58,310 nucleotides of DNA from an uncultured Bacillota bacterium (GTDB lineage: Bacteria; Bacillota; Clostridia; Christensenellales; Borkfalkiaceae). The notes below the pieces were generated by a model. The model was given only the letters and a program-made list of their open reading frames with translations. It was not told where the DNA came from and searched no databases. The position numbers and the translations under genes are program-made. Shown in pieces: positions 38,951 to 48,118 of this stretch. The DNA is taken from positions 1 to 58,310 of the forward strand of contig CASDTU010000023.1 of NCBI GenBank assembly GCA_949283775.1, read 5' to 3'. Every line of letters starts with the position of its first letter. Within the stretch, counting starts at the first letter, position 1.

Positions 38951-40756
38951 TTATTTATTGGTTTTCAGGATCGACATGAACACTTCGGAAGGTACTTCGA
39001 CGGAACCTATGCTGCGCATCCGCTTTTTACCTTCTTTTTGCTTTTCCAGCAATTTCTTTTTTCTCGTTATGTCGCCGCCGTAGCATTTTGCCAAAACGTC
39101 TTTCCGCACGGCTTTTACCGTTTCCCGCGCAATGATTTTTCCTCCGACAGCCGCCTGAATCGGTATTTCAAACAACTGCCTCGGAATGGCATCTTTCAAA
39201 TTTTCCGCAAGCTCCCTTCCTCTCGGATACGCTCTGTCTTTATGAACGATCATAGACAGCGCGTCGCACACGTCTCCGTTCAATAAGATGTCCAACTTTA
39301 CAAGTTCACTTCTTTCATAGCCGATTATTTCATAATCAAAACTTGCATATCCGCGCGTGCGGGATTTTATTTGATCAAAAAAATCATAAATGATTTCATT
39401 GAGGGGCAAAGTATACAACAGTTTCACTCTCTTAGCATCCAGATACGTCATATCTTTAAAAATACCGCGCTTATCCTGGCAAAGATCCATGATCGAACCG
39501 ATATATTCCGGGGGTGAATAGATTTCAACCTTTACGATCGGCTCTTCCATGTATTCAATATCCGAAGCTTCGGGCAAATGGGAAGGATTGTCTACAAAAA
39601 ACTCTTCCCCGTCCGTTTTATGAACTTTATAAGAAACGCTCGGCGCTGTCGTAATAATATCCAAATTAAACTCACGCTCGATTCTTTCCTGAATGATTTC
39701 CATATGCAGCAATCCCAAAAATCCGCAGCGAAACCCAAAACCTAACGCAACCGAAGTATCCGGTTCAAAAATCAAAGCGGCATCATTGAGCTGCAATTTT
39801 AAAAGCGCATCTTTTAAATCGTTAAATTTGCTCCCGTCCAAAGGATAAATCCCGCAAAAAACAACCGGCTGCACTTTTTTATACCCGGGCAACGGTTCTT
39901 TCGCCGAATTGATCGCATCGGTCACGGTATCGCCGACCGCTACATCCTGAATGCTCTTTATGCTGGCCGCGATATAACCGACTTCGCCAGCCTGCAAAAA
40001 ATCTTTTGGCGTGAGCTTGGGACTGAATGCTCCGACTTCGGTCACATCAAACTGTTTATCCGAACGGAATGTTTTAATGATATCCCCGACTTTTACCGTT
40101 CCGTCTTTTACGCGAACAAATAAAATCACGCCTTTATAATTGTCATAATAGCTGTCAAAAATCAAAGCTTTTAGCGGTGCGTCAGCATCTCCGCTCGGCG
40201 AAGGGATATGCGCCACGATGCTCTCCAAAATATCGCGGATATTCGTTCCCTCTTTTGCGGAAACGCAGGGCGCATACGAAGCATCCAAGCCTATCACATC
40301 TTCGATCTCTTTGCGGGTCCCCTCAATATCGGCGGAGGGCAAATCGATTTTATTGATAACGGGAACAATTTCCAAATCGTTTTCCAATGCCAAGTAAACA
40401 TTGGCAAGCGTTTGCGCCTCGATCCCCTGCGTAGCATCTACGACCAAAATCGCGCCTTCACAAGCTGCAAGGGATCTGGATACCTCATACGTGAAGTCGA
40501 CGTGTCCGGGCGTATCGATCAGATTGAATTCATATTCTTTCCCGTCATCTGCTTTATAAAACATCCGAACAGGCGTCAGTTTAATCGTGATCCCGCGTTC
40601 CCGTTCCAAATCCATCGAATCCAACAGCTGATCTTCCATATCCCGTTCAGATACTTGGCCCGTCAACTCTATGAGACGATCCGCTATCGTACTCTTACCG
40701 TGATCTATGTGGGCTATGATACAAAAATTTCTTATAAATTTGTTCGGATTTGCCAT
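38951..40756 (-). CDS. lepA: Elongation factor 4 (LepA)
   Basis: Translational GTPase that acts on stalled or back-translocated ribosomes and in initiation. The 601 residues have G1 [13 protein letters not shown] near residue 15, G2/G3 with RERGITIK and DTPGHVDF, G4 NKIDLPSA and the LepA-specific C-terminal domain ([33 protein letters not shown]...). Length and motifs are standard. It follows the metallo-hydrolase gene by 78 bp on the same strand. A CGGAG site precedes the ATG. Confidence 0.97.
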   Translation of the reverse strand: MANPNKFIRNFCIIAHIDHGKSTIADRLIELTGQVSERDMEDQLLDSMDLERERGITIKLTPVRMFYKADDGKEYEFNLIDTPGHVDFTYEVSRSLAACEGAILVVDATQGIEAQTLANVYLALENDLEIVPVINKIDLPSADIEGTRKEIEDVIGLDASYAPCVSAKEGTNIRDILESIVAHIPSPSGDADAPLKALIFDSYYDNYKGVILFVRVKDGTVKVGDIIKTFRSDKQFDVTEVGAFSPKLTPKDFLQAGEVGYIAASIKSIQDVAVGDTVTDAINSAKEPLPGYKKVQPVVFCGIYPLDGSKFNDLKDALLKLQLNDAALIFEPDTSVALGFGFRCGFLGLLHMEIIQERIEREFNLDIITTAPSVSYKVHKTDGEEFFVDNPSHLPEASDIEYMEEPIVKVEIYSPPEYIGSIMDLCQDKRGIFKDMTYLDAKRVKLLYTLPLNEIIYDFFDQIKSRTRGYASFDYEIIGYERSELVKLDILLNGDVCDALSMIVHKDRAYPRGRELAENLKDAIPRQLFEIPIQAAVGGKIIARETVKAVRKDVLAKCYGGDITRKKKLLEKQKEGKKRMRSIGSVEVPSEVFMSILKTNK

Positions 40757-40834
40757 TCTGTACTCCGTCCCGTTAAAAATTACGTATTCGATCCGCTAAA
40801 AGAATTGCACTTCACATCAGCACGCTGACGGCTT

Positions 40835-41674
40835 TTAAATCTGAACCGTCAATCCGTCATATGCGGCAATAAATCCTCTCTTTTGCGCCGCTTCCGCAAT
40901 GCGTACGCGCAACGGAGAAGAATTGTGTGAAAAATGCGTGACATAATACTTCGTATCTTTCGATGCAATGGAATATTTCAACAATTTCTCTCGTACAATT
41001 TCGTTTTCATGAAAGCCCATATGCCGAAAAGAATGACTGCCTGAACTATCGGCAAACGTACAATCCATGCTGACCGCATCAGCAACAACATTGTTTTCTT
41101 GTAAAAATTGATAGCATTCTTCATGCAGCAGACCGCTGTCATTGAAATGTAAAAAAGTCTTTCCGCTTTTTTCTATGCAATACAGTAATGCCTGTTCTTT
41201 CGTTGAATGCAACGCAGGCAAAACTTTCACCGTATATTCATGCGAAGAAAAAATCGAATACGGTTTTATTACATGAAACGAAATCGAATCTTTTACGCAT
41301 TTTTTTATTTCTCTGCGAATCCCCTCTTTAAATACCTTATAGACCGCATTGTTGCCATAAATCGAAATTTCATTCTGACGCATATTCCAAGCAAATTTAT
41401 AACCGCGATTGATAAATTCCTGCGCATAAAAATGATCTGTATGAGAATGGGTTATTAAAACCGTATGGATTGCAGATAAATCAATATTATTTTTCATAGC
41501 GTGCACATACGTATCGGCAGGAAAATCAATCAGCAGGTCATCATCAATCAAAATCTGCGAACGAGTACGCGTTTCGATTTGTATGTTTTCACGAGCCCGC
41601 GTACAGGCATCACAATTACAAAATACTGCCGGAAAGCCTTCTGTAGCCGCCGTACCCAAAAATCTGATCTTCAT
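40835..41674 (-). CDS. Metallo-beta-lactamase-fold hydrolase, PhnP-like
   Basis: 279 residues starting MKIRFLGTAATEGFP, the typical first strand and turn of the PhnP/YycJ-type phosphodiesterases, followed by a CNCDACTRARE segment like the PhnP zinc-structural cysteines. The metal motif is ITHSHTDHFYAQE (HxHxDH), with further ligands in DSGLLHEE and MDCTFAD. The C-terminus has VTHFSHNSSP, the last His. The family cleaves cyclic or diester phosphates; no other phn gene is present, so phosphonate metabolism is unlikely and the substrate is unknown. It is 9 bp after dtd, apparently coupled. Confidence 0.8.
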   Translation of the reverse strand: MKIRFLGTAATEGFPAVFCNCDACTRARENIQIETRTRSQILIDDDLLIDFPADTYVHAMKNNIDLSAIHTVLITHSHTDHFYAQEFINRGYKFAWNMRQNEISIYGNNAVYKVFKEGIRREIKKCVKDSISFHVIKPYSIFSSHEYTVKVLPALHSTKEQALLYCIEKSGKTFLHFNDSGLLHEECYQFLQENNVVADAVSMDCTFADSSGSHSFRHMGFHENEIVREKLLKYSIASKDTKYYVTHFSHNSSPLRVRIAEAAQKRGFIAAYDGLTVQI

Positions 41675-41683
41675 ATTGCTTCC

Positions 41684-42121
41684 TCAACATTCATAAATAA
41701 TGGTCACAGGCCCGTCGTTATATTGTTCGATTTTCATGTCAGCTCCGAAAACACCCGTTTTGACAGACAATCCATACCCCTTCAAACAGTCAGCCGTATA
41801 CTCGAACAGCGGCTTTGCTTTTTCCGGCCGCGCCGCGGCAATGAAACTCGGGCGGTTTCCGTGCGAACAATCGCCGTATAACGTAAATTGCGATATCAAT
41901 AAAACAGATCCGCCGACATCTTTCAAGGCCAAATTCATTTTTCCGGCACTATCTTCAAAAATCCGAAGCTGCGATATTTTTTTTGCCATCTGTTCGGCAT
42001 TTCTTACATCGTCTTCGACGGAAATGCCCAAATAAACTGCCAGCCCAAAATCGATTTCTGAAATCAAACGGCCGTCCACTTTTAAGGATGTTTTTCTTAC
42101 ACGCTGAATAACCGCTTTCAT
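41684..42121 (-). CDS. dtd: D-aminoacyl-tRNA deacylase
   Basis: Removes D-amino acids and glycine mischarged on tRNA, a proofreading step. The 145 residues have the family's two signatures: SQFTLYGDCSHGNRPSF (catalytic Thr region) and the cis-Gly-Pro motif NDGPVTIIYEC at the very end. The start MKAVIQRV is canonical. It is preceded by a strong hairpin (42147-42174) and possibly a local -10 (TATAAA), so it may be re-initiated rather than read through from efp. Confidence 0.95.
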   Translation of the reverse strand: MKAVIQRVRKTSLKVDGRLISEIDFGLAVYLGISVEDDVRNAEQMAKKISQLRIFEDSAGKMNLALKDVGGSVLLISQFTLYGDCSHGNRPSFIAAARPEKAKPLFEYTADCLKGYGLSVKTGVFGADMKIEQYNDGPVTIIYEC

Positions 42122-42146
42122 CTTACCTTTCGCCTTTTATACACTA

Positions 42147-42174
42147 CGAGCCGCATTGCAAAAAATGCGGCTCG
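42147..42174. terminator. Strong hairpin between efp and dtd
   Basis: CGAGCCGCAT (42147-42156) pairs perfectly with ATGCGGCTCG (42165-42174), 10 bp mostly G/C, 8-nt loop. It lies between the efp stop and the dtd start. The minus-strand side lacks a clean U-tract, so it may be a weak terminator, a processing or stability element. The plus-strand flank is T-rich. Confidence 0.55.
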
Positions 42175-42197
42175 TTTCTACTTTCGCTCTTTATAAA

Positions 42198-42755
42198 TTA
42201 TTTTACGCGCTCCATATATTCGCCCGTACGCGTATCGACACGAATCACTTCGCCTTCATTTACAAACATAGGAACCTGAATCTTTGCCCCCGTTTCCAAT
42301 GTAGCAATTTTTGTAGCGTTCGTAGCCGTATTCCCTTTTACGCCCGGTTCCGCTTCCACGATTTTCAGCTCGACAAAGTTTTCGCACTCAACCGAGAACG
42401 CGGCGCCCTTATAAAAACGAACGGTTACCGTATCATTCTCCTTGATATATTTTAAAGCGTCTTCGACCTGATCGTAATTCAGCGGCGTCAAGTTGAACTC
42501 TTCATCCATAAACCAATAAAGCTCGCCGTCGCTGTACGAATACGTCATTTTCTTTGTCTCGATATGCGCGTTTTCAACTTTTTCAGAAGGGTTGAACGTC
42601 TGTTCCAAAACGGCGCCCGTAACAACGTTTTTTAACTTTGTTCTTACAAAAGCCGCGCCTTTGCCGGGCTTAACATGCTGAAATTCTACAACCACATACA
42701 CGTTGCCGTTATATTCAATCGTAACGCCTTTTCTGAAATCTCCTGCTGAAATCAT
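42198..42755 (-). CDS. efp: Elongation factor P
   Basis: Rescues ribosomes stalled at proline runs. The 185 residues give the three-barrel EF-P fold. The tip loop [13 protein letters not shown] contains the conserved Lys that is modified or naked in different lineages, and the C-terminal signature [20 protein letters not shown] is intact. It follows the Xaa-Pro peptidase gene, a typical pepQ/efp neighbourhood in Firmicutes. No modification enzyme (epmA or ymfI) is visible here. An AAGGAGAG site precedes the ATG, and a small AAGGGA-N3-TCCCTT hairpin lies in the 72-bp leader. Confidence 0.96.
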   Translation of the reverse strand: MISAGDFRKGVTIEYNGNVYVVVEFQHVKPGKGAAFVRTKLKNVVTGAVLEQTFNPSEKVENAHIETKKMTYSYSDGELYWFMDEEFNLTPLNYDQVEDALKYIKENDTVTVRFYKGAAFSVECENFVELKIVEAEPGVKGNTATNATKIATLETGAKIQVPMFVNEGEVIRVDTRTGEYMERVK

Positions 42756-42827
42756 AAACTATCTCTCCTTCCTAATTGAATCTTAAATCGTAAAAGGGAT
42801 ATTCCCTTATAATAAAACTTGATGAAT

Positions 42828-43880
42828 TTATAAAACCATCAATTTTTTATCCGTCTTCATAAAATCAAAAATTTTCCCGTCTTGCAGCATCACGGTATTT
42901 TCGATCCGAATGCCGAATTTGCCTTCAAAATATACTCCGGGCTCTATGGAAAAGGTCATCCGATCTCGCAGCACGGCTTCGCTTTTCGGGCTCAAATTGG
43001 GATATTCATGAATGTTGATACCGATACCGTGTCCCAACGAATGCGTAAAAAATTTATCGAGGTTAAACTTTTGAAGATACCCGCGCGCGATTGCGTCCGC
43101 ATCCCGACCGCTGATACCCGAAACAATTTGCTCCGTCGCAAGCTGCTGCGCGGATAAAACCGCTTCGTATGCTTCAAAAAAGGAAGAGTCCGCCCCTTTC
43201 CCAAAGCAAAAAGTCCTGGTCATATCGGAGCAATATCCTTTGTATGTACAGCCGAAATCCAAAAGAACCGGCATCCCTGCTTTTAAAGCCGTCTGATCGG
43301 GCGCGTGATGCGGAACGGACGTATTTTTGCCAAAGGCAACGATCGTCTCAAACGAGCGATCCTCTGCCCCGCCTTTGCGCATCAGATATTCCAAATACCC
43401 GGCCGCTTCGTTTTCGGTCATCCCTTCCTTGATCTCGCCGATAAATTCAAGATATGCCTTTTCCGCGATCTGACAAGCTCTTGAAATATAGGAAATTTCC
43501 TCTTCGCTTTTCACAGCCATCGCATCGCGAAAAGCCGGCATACTGTCGCAAAGTTTAAATTTCATTGACCGCAAAAGTTCCGCCTGCGGAAAACTCAACC
43601 GCTCCAAAGGGACAGCCAAATGTTTAATTTTTTTACTCTTTATATAATCCAGTACGCTCTTCTGCTCTTTTGCGACCTCAACGGCGATGTACGACCCGCT
43701 GAGCGCATTCTTTGCAGCCTCCGCATAACGTGGATCCGTAAAAAAGATGCTTTCCTGCGCATCGGTGTATACAAACCCGAAGGAACTCGTAAAACCTGTC
43801 AGATACATTCTCAGGTCAGCGCTTTCCGTTAGCATTGCATCCGCTTTCAAACTGCGCAGCAATCTTTCCGTATTGTCCAT
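42828..43880 (-). CDS. M24 family Xaa-Pro peptidase
   Basis: Metal-dependent pita-bread peptidase, cleaving peptide bonds next to proline. The 350 residues are a creatinase-type N-domain (about 1-125) and the catalytic domain with the five metal ligands: two Asp in LDFGCTYKGYCSDMTRTF, His in HSLGHGIGINIHEYP, Glu in FSIEPGVYF and Glu in RIENTVML. Length fits PepP/PepQ-like enzymes of Firmicutes. Aminopeptidase versus dipeptidase cannot be fixed by eye. Placement before efp matches the common order. Confidence 0.92.
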   Translation of the reverse strand: MDNTERLLRSLKADAMLTESADLRMYLTGFTSSFGFVYTDAQESIFFTDPRYAEAAKNALSGSYIAVEVAKEQKSVLDYIKSKKIKHLAVPLERLSFPQAELLRSMKFKLCDSMPAFRDAMAVKSEEEISYISRACQIAEKAYLEFIGEIKEGMTENEAAGYLEYLMRKGGAEDRSFETIVAFGKNTSVPHHAPDQTALKAGMPVLLDFGCTYKGYCSDMTRTFCFGKGADSSFFEAYEAVLSAQQLATEQIVSGISGRDADAIARGYLQKFNLDKFFTHSLGHGIGINIHEYPNLSPKSEAVLRDRMTFSIEPGVYFEGKFGIRIENTVMLQDGKIFDFMKTDKKLMVL

Positions 43881-43939
43881 ACTATTATTTTACCAAATTT
43901 TCAGATATAAGTCAATTTCTCAGGTATGTTTTTTTCGCT

Positions 43940-44794
43940 TTATTTCAATGCAATCGCCGTATAAATTTCCTTCATACGCTTCGCATCTTCCGCTTGCGTG
44001 CCCGCCGATTCACAAATGACATACGGCTCTAATTTCAATTCTTTTACGGCTATGGCAAAAGGCTCAAACTCCGGTCCGTACAGCATATCGTCAAATGTCA
44101 AATGTCTGATTTCACCTTTTGCCGAATACTGGATTTTGGAAAAATGCACGTGAAAATTCTTTACCCGTTCAAATCCCAATTCACCGATCATGTATTCCAA
44201 CCGATCTTTAAAGTCAAAAGTTGTACGCAAGCTGCCCTGCTCTCTGGCATTTATGTGCCCAAAATCGATTGCAGGCAGAAATATTTTATCGATCTTGCAA
44301 AACCGTACGACTTCCTCTAAGGTTCCGATCTGCGCAAGTTTTCCCATCGTTTCCGGACAGAAAAATAGTTCTTCCAAATTGTTCAGATAAATTAAATCGC
44401 GCAAAACTTTCAACCGACCCTCGGAAAGGGCTACCGCCTCTTCTCTGGAAATCTTACCCTGTGCCGCCGTATGAAATACGCAGCGATTCCCTCCCATAAG
44501 TTTTAAGGCTTTGGCACTGTCTAAGACATACGTGTACGATTTTTGCGCGCTTTCGTCCGACGGGTTCGCAAAATTGATAAAGTACGGGGCATGCACACTG
44601 ATTTCCACACCTTGCTCGTGAAAGGCCTCACCGATCGAAATTGCTTTGTCTTCGCTCATCCGAACGCCGCGCCCAAACGAATACTCAAAACAATCCAACC
44701 CCATTTCGCGCACAAACGCCGCAGATTGTTCCGTATGCGTATATCCCTTTGCATAAAAGCTCTCGCTGTTTCCGCTCGGTCCAAATTTAATCAT
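43940..44794 (-). CDS. Endonuclease IV-like TIM-barrel protein
   Basis: 284 residues of the AP-endonuclease-2/xylose-isomerase fold. The start KFGPSGNSESF, VHAPYFINFANP, the metal-binding CVFHTAAQG, PETMGKLAQIGT (Glu), IDFGHINAR (Asp/His), HVHFSKIQYSAKGEIRHL and ICESAGTQAEDA follow the zinc-ligand order of Nfo, so a trinuclear zinc site is likely. Family members cut DNA at abasic sites. It is clearly related to bacterial Nfo but diverged, so the substrate is inferred. The start overlaps the ribF stop by 4 bp. Confidence 0.82.
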   Translation of the reverse strand: MIKFGPSGNSESFYAKGYTHTEQSAAFVREMGLDCFEYSFGRGVRMSEDKAISIGEAFHEQGVEISVHAPYFINFANPSDESAQKSYTYVLDSAKALKLMGGNRCVFHTAAQGKISREEAVALSEGRLKVLRDLIYLNNLEELFFCPETMGKLAQIGTLEEVVRFCKIDKIFLPAIDFGHINAREQGSLRTTFDFKDRLEYMIGELGFERVKNFHVHFSKIQYSAKGEIRHLTFDDMLYGPEFEPFAIAVKELKLEPYVICESAGTQAEDAKRMKEIYTAIALK

Positions 44795-45696
44795 CGTATC
44801 TTTTTTAAATCCTCTTTTAATTGTAAAATCAACTTTTCTTCCGATTCAAATTTTTCGATCGGCCTGATATAAAATAAAAATTCCAGCTTCAACTCCCGAC
44901 CGTATAAATTGCCGCTGAACCCGTCAAAAAACGCTTCCAGAACAATTCTCTCGTCTTGAAACGTAGGCCTGTTTCCATAGTTTGCGATTCCTTTAAAAAC
45001 TTTTCCGTCTATTATGGACGAAACCGCATAGACGCCGTAGCGCAACGGATATTTTTCTTTCCCGACATGAATATTTGCCGTAGGAAAGCCCAGACTCCTG
45101 CCGACTTTTCTCCCCTCCGTCGTAACGTTCCCCTGAATAAAATACGGCTCGCCAAGTAATTTTGTAAGGGACAGCATATCCCCTTCGTCCAAATATCTTT
45201 TGGCCAGCGTTGCAGCTGCTTTTGACGCTTCGACTTGAACCAACGGCTCAATATACGCGCAGATTTCATGCGAATTTGAAAATTTTTTCAAAAACGAAAC
45301 ATCCCCCTGCGCGCCTTTTCCAAACCGAAAATCTTCACCGCAGACAAATGCTTCGACCTTTAAATCCGAAATGACCGTTTTTAAAAACTTGTCGGCGCTC
45401 AAATTGCGAAAGGATTCATTATATTTTGCCACATATACAAAATTTAAACCTAATTTTTCGAACAGAGAAAGGCGTTCCTTAAAATTATAGATCTGCGCGC
45501 CTTGCTTTGCTTCATAAAAGGTCATGATCCCGACACGGCACTCTTGCGTATCCTGCATTGCGTGCCGCTTTGCAGCAATCTCTTTTGCCTTTTGAATCAA
45601 GCGGCGATGCCCTATGTGTACGCCGTCAAAATATCCCAACAACAATACGCAGGGAAAATCAGCTTGTCCCTTTTTATATTCCAATATATCTATCAT
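44791..45696 (-). CDS. ribF: Bifunctional riboflavin kinase / FAD synthetase
   Basis: Makes FMN then FAD. The 301 residues join an N-terminal FAD-synthetase domain (LLLGYFDGVHIGHRRLI; FVCGEDFRFGKGAQGD) to a C-terminal flavokinase barrel (GRSLGFPTANI, YGVYAV, GIANYGNRPTF, VLEAFFDGFSGNLYG). All motifs are intact. It follows truB by 3 bp as in Bacillus (truB-ribC), while rpsO, the usual next gene, is replaced here by the endonuclease-IV-like gene. Confidence 0.95.
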   Translation of the reverse strand: MIDILEYKKGQADFPCVLLLGYFDGVHIGHRRLIQKAKEIAAKRHAMQDTQECRVGIMTFYEAKQGAQIYNFKERLSLFEKLGLNFVYVAKYNESFRNLSADKFLKTVISDLKVEAFVCGEDFRFGKGAQGDVSFLKKFSNSHEICAYIEPLVQVEASKAAATLAKRYLDEGDMLSLTKLLGEPYFIQGNVTTEGRKVGRSLGFPTANIHVGKEKYPLRYGVYAVSSIIDGKVFKGIANYGNRPTFQDERIVLEAFFDGFSGNLYGRELKLEFLFYIRPIEKFESEEKLILQLKEDLKKIR

Positions 45697-45699
45697 ACG

Positions 45700-46551
45700 T
45701 TACACTAATTTGACCTTCGCGCGAAGTTTGCCGGAAGCCACTTCTCCGATTCCGTAAAAGCCGTCTTCGAAATACAGTTTAAACTCTCCGTCCGACTCGT
45801 CATAGGAAACCGACAGCCCGTTTCGCAATTTTCTCGATTCATCCTGCCCGACCACGATGATCGGAAAATCAAAAACTTCGTCAGCAGGAACCAAATAATC
45901 CTGCCAATTCTCCGTGTTTAATTCAGACAATTTTACACTGTCTTTCAAACAGAAACAACCGCTCTTTTCACGGACCAATGAAGTCATAATCGCCTTTGTT
46001 CCGCACGCCTTGGCGATATCGCGGGCCAAAGAGCGGATATAGGTGCCGCCACCGCAGGCGATCCGAAGTGTATAAGAATCCTTTCCCGCCTGTCCGAGCA
46101 AATCAATCGAATAAATTTTAACTTTTTTTGTGTTTAAAGAAACTTCCTTCCCCTGCCTTGCCAATTTGTATGCGCGCACGCCATTTACGCTTTTTGCACT
46201 GAACTGCGGCGGCATTTGATCGATTTCGCCGACAAAACTTCTTAAAACGGAAGATATTTCCTCTTGACTCGGCACATAATACCCTTCCGATATCTCTTTT
46301 GCCGTTGCGTCGAGCGTCGCTGAATCAGCGCCGAACAAAAAAACAGCCCGATAAACCTTCTCTTTATTTAAAAGATAATCAAAGAGCCTCGTCGCGTTTC
46401 CGACGGCAACAGGCAAAACGCCGCTTGCCATCGGATCCAAAGTGCCCATATGCCCGCAGGCCAAGCCGGTCAGCCGTTTGATCTTCGATACAACCGCGGC
46501 ACTGGACAGGCCCTCCGGTTTATTGACATTAATAAATCCGCTCGAAAACAC
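45700..46551 (-). CDS. truB: tRNA pseudouridine-55 synthase
   Basis: Isomerises U55 in the T-loop of tRNA. The catalytic Asp lies in CGHMGTLDPMASGVLPV. KVYRAVFLFGADSATLDATA and the C-terminal PUA-like end complete the family pattern. I choose the GTG at 46551 because AGGAGG stands 6 nt before it and the protein then starts FSSGFINVNKPEGLSS, as relatives do (283 residues); the longer frame from 46653 adds 34 residues with no support and crosses a terminator-like hairpin. It is the first gene after nrnA. Confidence 0.95.
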   Translation of the reverse strand: MFSSGFINVNKPEGLSSAAVVSKIKRLTGLACGHMGTLDPMASGVLPVAVGNATRLFDYLLNKEKVYRAVFLFGADSATLDATAKEISEGYYVPSQEEISSVLRSFVGEIDQMPPQFSAKSVNGVRAYKLARQGKEVSLNTKKVKIYSIDLLGQAGKDSYTLRIACGGGTYIRSLARDIAKACGTKAIMTSLVREKSGCFCLKDSVKLSELNTENWQDYLVPADEVFDFPIIVVGQDESRKLRNGLSVSYDESDGEFKLYFEDGFYGIGEVASGKLRAKVKLV

Positions 46552-46571
46552 GCATTTCCTCCTAATAAAAA

Positions 46572-46598
46572 ATCGCCGAATAAAAATCAACCGGCGAT
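46572..46598 (-). terminator. Terminator-like hairpin between nrnA and truB
   Basis: On the minus strand ATCGCCG (46592-46598) pairs with CGGCGAT (46572-46578), 13-nt loop, followed by a TTTTTATT run just before the truB ribosome site. It may partly stop transcription after nrnA or attenuate truB. Confidence 0.5.
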
Positions 46599-46609
46599 CA
46601 AAAGAAAAA

Positions 46610-47566
46610 TCAAACAACCATATGCTGTTTAATCGTAAACCGAAGCTTATCAATCACTTCTTCCAGACAGCCGTTCAGCATACAACCGCTAGCCAAAATG
46701 TGCCCACCGCCTCCAAAGACCGAAGCGACAGCATTCACATCGGCACTGCCTTTCGATCGAAGCGAGATCTTGAACCGCTCATTCGCCGTTTCCAACAGGC
46801 AAACAGCCACCTCGACCCCATCAATCGATAAAGGAAAATCAATAAAACCTTCCGTTACATCCGCGCCCGCACCGCATTCTTGAAGGTCCGAACGCAAAAC
46901 AGTTATAAAAGCAATTGTATTGTCTTCAAAATATCGGATCCGAGACATGGTTTTGCCAAATAGCAAAGCCCGCGCGCGCGACTGCTTTTTAAACATATTG
47001 TATTGGATCAAATTGATATCGCCGCCGCAAGATACCAATTTCGCCGCGGCCAAAAACGTCTTTTCGGTTACGTTTTTATGCGCAAAATTTCCCGTATCGG
47101 AACTTAATCCGAGCAAGAGATAATTCGCGCCGAGCGGAGTCAGTTTTACGGAAAAATACGCAACCAGCTCCGTCATGATCTCACAGGTCGCCGCCCTTTC
47201 TTCCACAAAACAATAATCGCCGAAGCGAGAATTGGAAATGTGATGATCGATATTGAATTTCGGCTTTTTGGAGCGAATAAAATAATCTCCGAGCGCACCG
47301 AGTCTGAATTCATCGCTGGAATCTACCGCAATCAGCGCTTCAAAAGTATCGTCCGGCTCCTTTGTGATGCCATCCATGCCTTCCAAAAACAAAAATTTTT
47401 CCGGAATTTCGCTTTCACAAAAAACTTTGCTCTGAATATTGCACGATTCCAACAAAAATTTTAAGCCCATAGCGGCGCCGAGCGTGTCACCGTCCGGCCG
47501 CATATGGCAAAATATTGCCGCGCTCTTTAATTTTTTTAAATGTTTCGCTATTTCCTGTAATGTCAA
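46610..47566 (-). CDS. nrnA: DHH-family nanoRNase/pAp phosphatase
   Basis: Degrades 2-5 nt RNA oligomers and 3'-phosphoadenosine-5'-phosphate. 318 residues with the DHH-type first motif CHMRPDGDTLGAA, DSSDEFRLG, NIDHHISNSRFG (Asp-His-His) and the DHHA1-domain GGGGH motif FGGGGHILASG. The start is TTG at 47566, preceded by ACGGAGC. It sits between rbfA and truB, the usual Firmicute order. The region just upstream is a triplicated 32-bp repeat (47573-47667). Confidence 0.9.
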   Translation of the reverse strand: MTLQEIAKHLKKLKSAAIFCHMRPDGDTLGAAMGLKFLLESCNIQSKVFCESEIPEKFLFLEGMDGITKEPDDTFEALIAVDSSDEFRLGALGDYFIRSKKPKFNIDHHISNSRFGDYCFVEERAATCEIMTELVAYFSVKLTPLGANYLLLGLSSDTGNFAHKNVTEKTFLAAAKLVSCGGDINLIQYNMFKKQSRARALLFGKTMSRIRYFEDNTIAFITVLRSDLQECGAGADVTEGFIDFPLSIDGVEVAVCLLETANERFKISLRSKGSADVNAVASVFGGGGHILASGCMLNGCLEEVIDKLRFTIKQHMVV

Positions 47567-47572
47567 ATCGTT

Positions 47573-47667
47573 TGCTCCGTTCTATTTTTGTAATTTTGAA
47601 CCAATGTTCCGTTTTGTTCTTGTAATCTTGAATCAATGCTCCGTTTTATAATTGTATCTTAAACCAA
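47573..47667 (-). repeat. Three imperfect 32-bp tandem repeats upstream of nrnA
   Basis: Three head-to-tail units at 47573-47604, 47605-47636 and 47637-47667 share a TG[CT]TCCGTT start and a CTTGAA[CT]CAA-like end (plus strand). Read on the minus strand, each carries an ACGGA[GA]C ribosome-site-like element. The start region of nrnA itself (ACGGAGC then TTTGACATTACAGG) resembles the following part of the units (TTCAAGATTACAAG), so the repeats look like duplicated copies of the translation start. Confidence 0.75.
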
Positions 47668-47707
47668 ATCGGCTCCACCGCTGACGATTAAACCCGATAC
47701 ATCAAAG

Positions 47708-47736
47708 CCGTACGGCATACAACAGTACGGTTTTTT
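47708..47736 (-). terminator. Weak hairpin after rbfA
   Basis: CCGTAC (47708-47713) and GTACGG (47725-47730) form a 6-bp stem just after the rbfA stop. The T6 run is on the plus-strand side, overlapping the rbfA stop codon; on the minus strand only CTTTG follows, so termination would be inefficient. Confidence 0.3.
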
Positions 47737-48103
47737 AATGCGCATCGTCTTCTTTATGGATTTCTTTGATGATCCGATCGATCTTATCCCCATATTCCAT
47801 GGTATCGTCTCGAATAAAATGCAGTTCCGGAACCGTACGCATCTGCATCATGTGCGCAAGTTCATATCGGATAAAGCCGGCATTCGACTGTATCGCTTCA
47901 AACGCAGCAGCGTTTGCTTCTTCGCTTCCGGCTAAAACGCTGATATAGATCTTGGCATTCTTCAAATCCGGAGACACATCCGCTTTCGTTACGCTGATTA
48001 TGCCGCGGATAGCGGCAGAGCGATCTTTTAATTTTTTGGATATAACTTCATACACCGCCTTTTGATATTCGGCAGACAATCTCTCTCCGCGAAGCGATTT
48101 CAT
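47735..48103 (-). CDS. rbfA: Ribosome-binding factor A
   Basis: 30S maturation factor. 122 residues in the single KH-like fold: ERLSAEYQKAVYEVISKKLKD start, SVTKADVSPDLKNAKIYISVL middle and MMQMRTVPELHFIRDDTMEYG near the end, all matching the family, length typical. It starts 15 bp after infB. Last gene of the nusA-infB operon before nrnA. Confidence 0.95.
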   Translation of the reverse strand: MKSLRGERLSAEYQKAVYEVISKKLKDRSAAIRGIISVTKADVSPDLKNAKIYISVLAGSEEANAAAFEAIQSNAGFIRYELAHMMQMRTVPELHFIRDDTMEYGDKIDRIIKEIHKEDDAH

Positions 48104-48118
48104 TTTGCCTCCTCCGCC

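Noticed and set aside
46552-46653. 34-residue N-terminal extension of truB
   Set aside because: It crosses a terminator-like hairpin; AGGAGG directly supports the GTG at 46551, where homology to TruB begins.
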